From assembly GCF_013403975.1 (NCBI RefSeq), contig NZ_JABFDH010000001.1, positions 372,001 to 436,000 on the forward strand: a stretch of DNA of 64,000 bases, given 5' to 3'. The translations under genes were made by a program, and so were the position numbers. The notes below the pieces were generated by a model that was given only the letters and a program-made list of their open reading frames with translations, was not told the origin of the DNA and searched no databases. Below, one piece after another: positions 25,951 through 33,765 of this stretch. The stretch comes from Winogradskyella ursingii. GTDB taxonomy: Bacteria > Bacteroidota > Bacteroidia > Flavobacteriales > Flavobacteriaceae. Positions within the stretch are counted from its first letter, which is position 1; each line of letters begins with the position of its first letter.

Positions 25951-28323
25951 ATGAAATATTTCATAACCATCATATCAGTTCTATTACTAAGCATTTCCAC
26001 AAATGCCCAAAATCCCAATCGATTATACGAGTCGCATAATGATGAGAATGGGATTTTTTCAGTTAACACAAATGATGGGAAATATATGTTTCAGTATTAT
26101 TCTGAAGATATAATCGAAACAACTTTTATCCCAAAAGATGAACAACTTATTAAAGGCTCTCACGCAGTTGTTCTAAAACCAAGTAAAGTCAACACCAATT
26201 ATAGCTATGAGGGTAACAACATCACATACGGAAGTGAGGGCCTTTCAGTAACAATTACAACACAGCCATTCCAAATTTCATACAACTACAAAGACGAAAA
26301 AATCATTTCTGAAAAAGCAGGCTACGCAAAGAACGATAGTCTGGAAACCATAGAATTCAACCTCACAAAAGATGAAGTTCTGTACGGAGGTGGAGCAAGG
26401 GCTTTGGGAATGAACCGCAGAGGCAACCGTCTGCAACTTTACAACAGAGCGCATTACGGTTACGAAACCCGAAGTGAACTAATGAATTACACCATGCCAA
26501 TTGTAATGTCATCAAAACAATACATGATTCATTTTGACAACGCACCAATCGGTTTTTTAGATTTAGACAGCAAAGGAGATAATACGTTGAAATACGAAAC
26601 TATTTCTGGCCGTAAAACTTATCAAATTATTGTTGGAGATTCGTGGTACGACTTAGTTGACAATTATACTGCATTAACAGGAAAGCAACCTATGCTACCA
26701 CGTTGGGCATTAGGAAATTTTTCAAGCCGTTTTGGTTACCATTCGCAAAAAGAAACGGTTGAAACCATTGAAAAATTTAGAGAAGAAAACATTCCGGTAG
26801 ACGCGATTATTCTTGATTTATATTGGTTCGGAAAAGATATACAAGGCACAATGGGTAATCTGGCTTTTGATAGAGATTCGTTTCCAAATCCTAAAAAGAT
26901 GATTAAGGATTTACAGTCCAAAAATGTCGAAACCATTCTCATTACAGAACCATTTATGTTGACAACTTCAGACCGTTGGGATGAAGCCGTTGAAAAAGAT
27001 ATTTTGGCAAAAGATTCCATTAGAAACCCAGCTAAGTACGATTTCTATTTCGGTAATACAGGCATCATTGATATCTATTCTGAAAAGGGAAATCAATGGT
27101 TCAAAAATATCTATAAAGACTTGGCTGAAATGGGAGTAAATGGCTTTTGGGGCGATTTGGGAGAGCCGGAAGTGTTGCCATCTTGGGTCAACTTTTCAAA
27201 CGGTACAGCAGATGAGATTCATAATATTTACGGCCACGATTGGGCAAAACTGGTTTACGAAGCCAGTTTGGAGGTGAACCCAAATCAAAGACCATTTATT
27301 TTGATGCGAGCAGGTTATTCCGGTTCGCAACGTTTTGGGATGGTGCCATGGTCTGGCGACGTTAACCGAACTTGGGGAGGATTGCAATCCCAACCAGAAA
27401 TTGCTTTACAAATGGGCATGCAAGGTTTGGCATATATGCACTCAGACTTAGGTGGTTTTGCAGGTGCAAATCTTGACGATGAGCTTTACTCACGTTGGTT
27501 GCAGTACGGTGTTTTCAACCCAATTTTTAGACCTCACGCTCAGGAAGACGTACCAAGCGAACCTATTTTTAGAAGTGAAAAAGCAAAAGCATTGGCTAAA
27601 AAAGCGATTGAGCTGCGTTACAAATTATTGCCATACAATTACAATATGGTGTATGAGAATAACCAAACAGGCAAACCGTTAATGCGGCCTCTTTTTTTCG
27701 AAGAAGCGGACAATTCGCAGTTATACAACTATTCAAAAACTTATTTATGGGGAAATGACATTTTGGTTTCACCAGTTTTGGAAGCTGGTAAAAAAGAACA
27801 AGAGATGTACTTTCCAAAAGGTTCAAACTGGTTCAATTTTTATACGGATAAAAAGGTTGAAGGTGGACAAACAAAAACCGTCCAGTTAAACGAGGAAAAT
27901 ATTCCGACTTACATTCGAGGTGGTGCATTTATCCCGATGGCCCAATTAGTGCAATCAACTTCAAAATATGACTTTAACACTATTGAAATTCACCATTATT
28001 TTGACGATCACTTAACTACCAGCGAAGGGTTTGTTTATAATGATAAAGGGACATTGTTGCAGGCTTTCAACAAATCACAATACGAGTATTATCAATTCAA
28101 AAGCCAATTTAAGGACAGGAATCTTAATATCAAAAGTGCTGCAACTCATAGTTTGGAGGATGTCGAAAAGTCCGATTTTAGGATGATTATTCACCATGCG
28201 AGAGTGCCAAAATATGTAAAAGTCAATGGCAAAAAAGTGGATTTCAACTATAACGGAAATAAAAAGCTCTTAGAATTTAGATTTGGTAGAAATTCAGAAA
28301 TAAAAATAAAATTTAAAAAATAA
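25951..28323 (+). CDS. GH31 alpha-glucosidase
   Basis: Exo-acting retaining alpha-glucosidase, probably periplasmic. The 790 residues have a signal peptide ending STNAQ (about 20), a GH31 N-terminal beta-sandwich, and the barrel with nucleophile D402 (GFWGDLGEPE) and acid/base D470 (SGDVNRTWGG). C-terminal beta domains follow (about 640-790, including a DUF5110-like region). The motifs match the alpha-glucosidase branch, not the xylosidases. It opens the second half of the plus-strand enzyme operon, after a 66-bp gap with a hairpin. Confidence 0.9.
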   Translation: MKYFITIISVLLLSISTNAQNPNRLYESHNDENGIFSVNTNDGKYMFQYYSEDIIETTFIPKDEQLIKGSHAVVLKPSKVNTNYSYEGNNITYGSEGLSVTITTQPFQISYNYKDEKIISEKAGYAKNDSLETIEFNLTKDEVLYGGGARALGMNRRGNRLQLYNRAHYGYETRSELMNYTMPIVMSSKQYMIHFDNAPIGFLDLDSKGDNTLKYETISGRKTYQIIVGDSWYDLVDNYTALTGKQPMLPRWALGNFSSRFGYHSQKETVETIEKFREENIPVDAIILDLYWFGKDIQGTMGNLAFDRDSFPNPKKMIKDLQSKNVETILITEPFMLTTSDRWDEAVEKDILAKDSIRNPAKYDFYFGNTGIIDIYSEKGNQWFKNIYKDLAEMGVNGFWGDLGEPEVLPSWVNFSNGTADEIHNIYGHDWAKLVYEASLEVNPNQRPFILMRAGYSGSQRFGMVPWSGDVNRTWGGLQSQPEIALQMGMQGLAYMHSDLGGFAGANLDDELYSRWLQYGVFNPIFRPHAQEDVPSEPIFRSEKAKALAKKAIELRYKLLPYNYNMVYENNQTGKPLMRPLFFEEADNSQLYNYSKTYLWGNDILVSPVLEAGKKEQEMYFPKGSNWFNFYTDKKVEGGQTKTVQLNEENIPTYIRGGAFIPMAQLVQSTSKYDFNTIEIHHYFDDHLTTSEGFVYNDKGTLLQAFNKSQYEYYQFKSQFKDRNLNIKSAATHSLEDVEKSDFRMIIHHARVPKYVKVNGKKVDFNYNGNKKLLEFRFGRNSEIKIKFKK

Positions 28324-28328
28324 CAACC

Positions 28329-29744
28329 ATGAAAAAATCAATCGTATTCATTTTTGCTTTGGCATTTTTGGTAGCCTGTAAAAATGAAAATAATGTAGCG
28401 ACCGAAACCAATATTGAAACCCAAAATGAATTTCAGCCTATCTCAAATGAAGACATGGAAACCGCTGTGATTTACGAAGCGAACATTCGTCAATACTCAC
28501 CGGAAGGTACGTTTGAAGAATTTACCAAGGACATTCCACAATTAAGGGATTTAGGAGTAAAAGTGATTTGGCTGATGCCAGTATTTCCAATATCGGAAAC
28601 TAAACGAAAAGCAACAGGTGGAACGGATAGCAAATTTGCATCCGAATTTCCAGAAGAGGAGCAATCTAAATATTTAGGTAGTTACTACGCAGTTACGGAT
28701 TTTACCAAAATCAATCCAGAATTCGGAACAAAAGAAGATTTTAGGGAATTGGTGAAAACAGCTCACGATAATGGAATTTATGTCATATTGGATTGGGTGC
28801 CTAACCATACAGGCTGGGACCACGAATGGTTAAAAAGCAATCCGGAATATTACACACAAAATGAAAACGGAGAAGTGATACATCCAAAAGATACGGATTG
28901 GACGGACGTTGCAGATTTAAATTACGACAACCAGGACATGAGAACGGAAATGATAGAAGATATGACCTATTGGCTTACCGAAGAAGGCGTAGATGGTTTT
29001 AGATGTGATGTTGCAGGTTCAGTTCCGCATGACTTTTGGGAGCAGGCCATTCCGCAGTTAAGAGATAAAAAAGACATATTTATGTTGGCTGAAGCTTGGG
29101 AGCCAGAGTTGTTAGACGGCAATTTATTTGATATGGCATACGCATGGGATGGACACCATCTTTTAAATGCTATGGCAAAAGGTGAAAAAACCGTTGAAGA
29201 TTTTGATGCATATATCGAGAAGATTTCAGAAGATTATGACGAAGACGATATCCTTATGAATTTCGTAACCAACCACGACGAAAATTCATGGAATGGTACC
29301 ATAAAAGAGCGAATGGGAGACGCTTCAGAATTAATGACGGCTTTGAGTTTTATGATGAAAGGCATGCCGTTAATATACTCAGGTCAGGAATACGATTTAG
29401 ACCATAGATTACTGTTTTTTGAAAAGGATTCTTTTCCACACAATAAAGGTGAAACTTGGAAAATGCTTGAAAAACTAGGAACTCTTAAAAATAACAATCC
29501 AGCTTTAAACGGTGGAAAAAATCCAGCTTCATATAAACGATTGGAATCAGAAAAGAACATCTTAAAATTTGAACGCTCAAAAGACGGAGAGACCATTTTG
29601 TTTGTGGGCAATGTTTCGGACCAACCTAAAAAAATCACAATGCAAAAGGGAACATTCAAAAATTATATGAATGGTGAAACTGTGGAATTTAGTGGTGATG
29701 CGGTTGAACTTCAACCTTGGGAATTTAAAATATTAATCAAATAA
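28329..29744 (+). CDS. GH13 alpha-amylase/glucosidase lipoprotein
   Basis: A 471-residue GH13 enzyme anchored as a lipoprotein (signal ending LVAC, C17). The barrel shows region I DWVPNHTGW, nucleophile D227 (GFRCDVAGS), acid/base E255 (LAEAW) and D317 (TNHDENSW). A short C-terminal beta-domain is present. It is compact, lacking any carbohydrate-binding module. It begins 5 bp after the GH31 gene and is followed after 50 bp by another GH13 lipoprotein. A role in trimming oligosaccharides in the periplasm is likely; substrate size preference is not readable. Confidence 0.88.
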   Translation: MKKSIVFIFALAFLVACKNENNVATETNIETQNEFQPISNEDMETAVIYEANIRQYSPEGTFEEFTKDIPQLRDLGVKVIWLMPVFPISETKRKATGGTDSKFASEFPEEEQSKYLGSYYAVTDFTKINPEFGTKEDFRELVKTAHDNGIYVILDWVPNHTGWDHEWLKSNPEYYTQNENGEVIHPKDTDWTDVADLNYDNQDMRTEMIEDMTYWLTEEGVDGFRCDVAGSVPHDFWEQAIPQLRDKKDIFMLAEAWEPELLDGNLFDMAYAWDGHHLLNAMAKGEKTVEDFDAYIEKISEDYDEDDILMNFVTNHDENSWNGTIKERMGDASELMTALSFMMKGMPLIYSGQEYDLDHRLLFFEKDSFPHNKGETWKMLEKLGTLKNNNPALNGGKNPASYKRLESEKNILKFERSKDGETILFVGNVSDQPKKITMQKGTFKNYMNGETVEFSGDAVELQPWEFKILIK

Positions 29745-29749
29745 ATCCA

Positions 29750-29782
29750 AGACCTAGCAGGTTTTTCAAACCTTGCAGGTCT
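29750..29782. repeat. Imperfect palindromic repeat (AGACCT...AGGTCT)
   Basis: The 33-bp sequence has arms AGACCT-agc-AGGTTT and AAACCT-tgc-AGGTCT, which pair at 12 of 15 positions around a ttc loop. It sits in the 50-bp gap between two GH13 genes. Related palindromes occur at 31464 and 31511. Confidence 0.6.
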
Positions 29783-29794
29783 GGTCAAAAAATA

Positions 29795-31450
29795 ATGAAA
29801 AAACTAATCACATTAATTATAATTTTAGCTTGCTTCGGCTGTAAATATAATACAGAGAATAAAACAGAGCCGCAAAAAGAAACGCCATTCTTTTGGGAAG
29901 CTGCCAACCTCTATTTTTTATTGACGGACCGTTTTAATAATGGAGACCCATCCAATGACGTCAATTTCAACAGAACTAAAGAAACAGGAAAATTGCGTGG
30001 TTTTGAAGGAGGTGACATCAAAGGCATCACACAAAAAGTAAAAGAAGGCTATTTTACGGATTTGGGCATTAATGCCATTTGGATGACACCAATCGTGGAG
30101 CAAATTCACGGAGGAACTGATGAAGGAACTGGAGTTACTTACGGTTTTCACGGCTATTGGGCAAAGGATTGGACAAAGATTGATCCTAATTTTGGTACCA
30201 AACAAGAGTTGCACGAACTTGTCGAAGCTGCTCACGAAAAAGGAATACGGATTGTGTTAGATGCAGTCATCAATCACACAGGTCCAGTCACCGAAAAAGA
30301 CCCAGTTTGGCCAGAAAGTTGGGTGCGTACTTCGCCACAATGCCAGTACAATAATTATGAAAATACGGTAACCTGTACACTCGTAAAAAATCTTCCAGAC
30401 ATTAAAACCGAGAGCAACGAGAATGTAGAGCTGCCACCACAATTAGTCGAAAAATGGAAAGCCGAAGGCAGATACGAACAAGAATTAAAAGAACTCGATG
30501 CATACTTTGAACGTACAGGTCATCCACGTGCACCACGCTTCTACATTATGAAATGGCTCACGGATTATATTACGGAATTTGGTGTGGACGGTTACCGAGT
30601 AGACACCGTAAAACATACGGAAGAATTTGTTTGGCAGGAGTTTAAAGATCAGTGCGATTATGCGTTTTCAGAGTACAAAAGGAACAATCCAGTACAAGTT
30701 TTGGATAATAATGAGTTTTACCTTGTTGGTGAAGTTTATAATTACGGAATTTCAGCAGGAAAAGCATTCGATTTTGGCGATAGAAAAGTTAACTATTTTG
30801 ACGATGCTTTCAATAGTCTGATTAATTTTGAGCTAAAGTATAATGCAGCGCAACAATCTAAAAATGAAGTGTTCAGTAGATATTCTGATACGTTGCAAAC
30901 CAATCTAAAAGGTTATGGCATTATGAATTACTTAAGTTCGCATGACGATGGACAGCCATTTGACCCAATGCGAGAACAACCAATGGAATCGGCAACTATC
31001 TTAATGTTAACACCAGGAACTTCGCAAGTCTATTACGGTGATGAAAGTGCACGGATTTTAAAAGTGGAAGGAGCCGTTGGAGATGCTAATTTACGCTCAT
31101 TCATGAATTGGGAAGCCATTAATGATAATCCTGAAACTAAAGCGATCTTAACACATTGGCAAAAACTAGGGAAATTTAGAGCAAATCACCCTGCAATTGG
31201 AGCAGGAGTCCACCAGATGATTACAGAGCAACCTTATACGTTTTATCGCAGTTATCAAAAAGGTGATTTTAAAGATTTGGTGGTCATTGGTCTTGATTTG
31301 GAAAAAGGCAAAAAGCCCATCGATGTATCTAAAGTTTTTGAGGATGGAGACAATATTCTTGATGCATACTCAGGTAAAACAGTTAATGTAGAAAGTGGAA
31401 AAGTAGTTATTGACTCAGAATTTAATATTGTCCTTTTAGAACGACAGTAA
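29795..31450 (+). CDS. GH13 alpha-amylase lipoprotein
   Basis: A 551-residue periplasmic-side or surface GH13 amylase with lipoprotein signal ending CFGC (C16). The sequence opens with LYFLLTDRFNNGDPSND, typical of alpha-amylases, then DAVINHTGP (region I), nucleophile D270 (GYRVDTVKH), acid/base E313 (LVGEVYNYG) and D384 (SSHDDGQPF). An insertion of about 70 residues between regions I and II (about 175-250) includes a Cys pair. It is the third GH13 enzyme in the plus-strand operon and the fourth in the locus. It differs in length and insert from its neighbours, so the enzymes are probably complementary and not recent copies. Confidence 0.88.
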   Translation: MKKLITLIIILACFGCKYNTENKTEPQKETPFFWEAANLYFLLTDRFNNGDPSNDVNFNRTKETGKLRGFEGGDIKGITQKVKEGYFTDLGINAIWMTPIVEQIHGGTDEGTGVTYGFHGYWAKDWTKIDPNFGTKQELHELVEAAHEKGIRIVLDAVINHTGPVTEKDPVWPESWVRTSPQCQYNNYENTVTCTLVKNLPDIKTESNENVELPPQLVEKWKAEGRYEQELKELDAYFERTGHPRAPRFYIMKWLTDYITEFGVDGYRVDTVKHTEEFVWQEFKDQCDYAFSEYKRNNPVQVLDNNEFYLVGEVYNYGISAGKAFDFGDRKVNYFDDAFNSLINFELKYNAAQQSKNEVFSRYSDTLQTNLKGYGIMNYLSSHDDGQPFDPMREQPMESATILMLTPGTSQVYYGDESARILKVEGAVGDANLRSFMNWEAINDNPETKAILTHWQKLGKFRANHPAIGAGVHQMITEQPYTFYRSYQKGDFKDLVVIGLDLEKGKKPIDVSKVFEDGDNILDAYSGKTVNVESGKVVIDSEFNIVLLERQ

Positions 31451-31463
31451 AATTTATGGAAAC

Positions 31464-31537
31464 CTGCCAGGTTTTTAAAACCTGGCAGATCTGAAAGTAT
31501 TTTACATTATCCTATAAGGTTTTTAAAATCTCGTAGG
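31464..31537. repeat. Two tandem palindromic repeats
   Basis: The first (31464-31488) is a perfect 12-bp inverted repeat, CTGCCAGGTTTT with AAAACCTGGCAG around one T. The second (31511-31537) is a decayed relative, CCTATAAGGTTTT with AAAATCTCGTAGG. Both fill the 109-bp gap between a GH13 gene and the GH97 gene and share the AGGTTT/AAACCT core with 29750-29782. They could also slow or end transcription. Confidence 0.6.
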
Positions 31538-31559
31538 TATTGAAATTTAAATTACATCT

Positions 31560-33677
31560 ATGAAAAAATCATTTTTATCAATCTGCATCATTTTCTTATT
31601 TTTAAATTCTTGTGAGAAAGAGAACGAAGCAATTTTAGAAATTGCTTCGCCAAATGCAGCAATAAAAGTCAACTTCAATCTCAGTGATGAAGGTCAACCA
31701 TTTTACAATGTAAAATTCAACAATAAAACAATAATTGATACATCGTATTTAGGTTTTGACTTTATAGAAGCTGAATCACTTTCAAAAAACTTTAAAATAA
31801 TAAATACTTCTACATCAGAATTCAATGAAACCTGGCAAATGCCCTGGGGCGAACAAATTGAAGTTGTAAATCACTATAACGAATTAAATGTTGAGTTAGA
31901 AGAAACAACAGAAGCCAAACGAAGGCTAAGTATCGTATTCAAAGTTTACGATGATGGAATAGGATTCAGATATGAATTTCCAGAACAAGAGAACTGGAAG
32001 GAATTTCTAATTAAAAATGAAAATACAGAGTTCAACCTTACCGAAGATTATAAAACCTTTTGGATTCCTGGCGATTGGGATATTTATGAGCATTTATATA
32101 ATACAACAAAACTCTCGGAAATCGATGCCTTGCAATATGCTAATCACAAAAATTTAGCACAGACTTATATACCAGAAAATGCTGTAAATACACCAGTTAC
32201 AATGGTGGGAGAAGACGGTACACATTTAAGTTTTCATGAAGCTGCGTTGGTGGATTATTCAGGTATGACCTTAAAAGTTGATACTGAAAGTTTAAATCTG
32301 AAAAGCAATCTCGTTGGCTCTGAAAATACAGCATACAAAGTAAAGCGAAGTCTGCCGTTCCACACGCCTTGGCGCACCATTCAAATTACAGACAATGCAC
32401 CAGATTTAATTGAATCGAAACTTATTGTTAATCTCAATGAACCCAACAAACTTGGAGATGTATCCTGGTTTACACCAATGAAATATACTGGCGTTTGGTG
32501 GGAAATGCACTTGGGAAAATCCTCTTGGGATTATGGTATGACTCAAGATATGAATACCTGGACAGACCCAGGGAAATCTAATGGTACTCACGGAGCAACA
32601 ACCGAAAACGTAAAAAATTTCATTGACTTTTCAGCAAAAAACAATATTGGAGGTGTTTTGGTAGAAGGTTGGAATACTGGTTGGGAACATTGGATTGGAT
32701 TTGAAGACCGTGAAGGTGTATTTGATTTTGTAACGCCATATCCAGATTATGACATAAATGAGATTGTGCGTTATGCTAAAGAAAAAGGAGTCGAAATCAT
32801 CATGCACCACGAAACGTCCGCAGCAACAGAAACTTACGAAAAGCAACTGGATACAGCCTATGCATTGATGCAGAAATACGGTATGCATAGTGTAAAGTCT
32901 GGCTATGTTGGTAAAATTCTTCCTAAAGGTGAATACCATCATGGCCAATATATGGTGAACCACTACAACAATGCAGCTATAAAAGCCGCTAAATACGAAG
33001 TTGCTGTGAACGCCCATGAGCCTATTAAGGCAACGGGATTAAGACGAACATATCCAAATATTATTTCGCGCGAAGGCCTTAGAGGTCAGGAATTCAATGC
33101 TTGGGCAAGCGATGGCGGCAATCCTCCAGAGCATTTACCAATTGTAGCGTTTACACGCATGCTTTCTGGACCAATAGATTATACGCCTGGTATTTTTAAT
33201 ATTAAGTTCGATGAATACAAAAAAGAGAATCAGGTGAATACTACAATTGCACAGCAGTTAGCACTTTACGTAGTCATTTATTCGCCTATACAGATGGCAG
33301 CAGATTTGGTAGAGCATTATGAAGCAAATCCTGAGCCGCTACAGTTTATTAAAGACGTTGGTGTAGATTGGCAAGAAACCAAAGTGCTTAATGGAAAAGT
33401 TGGCGATTATGTTACTATCGCAAGAAAAGAACGCGAAACAGACAATTGGTTTGTGGGAGGAATAACAGATGAAAATTCAAGGATCATTGAATTAACGTTC
33501 GAGTTTTTGGATGACAACCAAAATTATGAAGCCATTATTTATAGGGATGGTGACACTGCGCATTGGGACAAAAACCCATTAGATTTAAAAATTGAAAAAA
33601 TGAAAATCAACAAGGAGAGCAAATTAAGTATAAAATTGACCGAAGGTGGTGGTTTTGCCATGAGTTTAATGAAGTGA
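31560..33677 (+). CDS. susB: GH97 alpha-glucosidase (SusB-like, inverting type)
   Basis: Releases glucose from the non-reducing end of maltooligosaccharides. The 705 residues start with a lipoprotein-type signal (LNSC, C18). The GH97 N-terminal super-sandwich (about 25-290), the (beta/alpha)8 barrel and a C-terminal beta-domain follow. E487 (NAHEPIKATG), E505 and E511 (SREGLRGQEFNAW) have exactly the spacing of SusB E508, E526 and E532, which mark the inverting GH97 group and its calcium site. It is the last gene of the plus-strand glucan operon. Confidence 0.92.
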   Translation: MKKSFLSICIIFLFLNSCEKENEAILEIASPNAAIKVNFNLSDEGQPFYNVKFNNKTIIDTSYLGFDFIEAESLSKNFKIINTSTSEFNETWQMPWGEQIEVVNHYNELNVELEETTEAKRRLSIVFKVYDDGIGFRYEFPEQENWKEFLIKNENTEFNLTEDYKTFWIPGDWDIYEHLYNTTKLSEIDALQYANHKNLAQTYIPENAVNTPVTMVGEDGTHLSFHEAALVDYSGMTLKVDTESLNLKSNLVGSENTAYKVKRSLPFHTPWRTIQITDNAPDLIESKLIVNLNEPNKLGDVSWFTPMKYTGVWWEMHLGKSSWDYGMTQDMNTWTDPGKSNGTHGATTENVKNFIDFSAKNNIGGVLVEGWNTGWEHWIGFEDREGVFDFVTPYPDYDINEIVRYAKEKGVEIIMHHETSAATETYEKQLDTAYALMQKYGMHSVKSGYVGKILPKGEYHHGQYMVNHYNNAAIKAAKYEVAVNAHEPIKATGLRRTYPNIISREGLRGQEFNAWASDGGNPPEHLPIVAFTRMLSGPIDYTPGIFNIKFDEYKKENQVNTTIAQQLALYVVIYSPIQMAADLVEHYEANPEPLQFIKDVGVDWQETKVLNGKVGDYVTIARKERETDNWFVGGITDENSRIIELTFEFLDDNQNYEAIIYRDGDTAHWDKNPLDLKIEKMKINKESKLSIKLTEGGGFAMSLMK

Positions 33678-33724
33678 TAATTTTACTTTATACTTTACCA
33701 GGCATCATGTAAGATTTGTTGCTC

Positions 33725-33755
33725 TTTACCGACTGTTATAATATTCGTAACTTTG
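33725..33755 (+). promoter_or_regulatory. Promoter of the GAF-domain protein gene
   Basis: TTTA (33725-33728), 19 bp, then TAACTTTG (33748-33755). The -7 element matches the Bacteroidota consensus TANNTTTG exactly. The start site would be near 33761, only a few bases before the GTG at 33766, so the leader is very short or the true start codon lies slightly downstream (for example GTG at 33775). Confidence 0.55.
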
Positions 33756-33765
33756 AATAAAACAA

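Noticed and set aside
32631-33017. Minus-strand frame of 128 codons inside the GH97 gene
   Set aside because: Antisense shadow; all catalytic glutamates are encoded on the plus strand.
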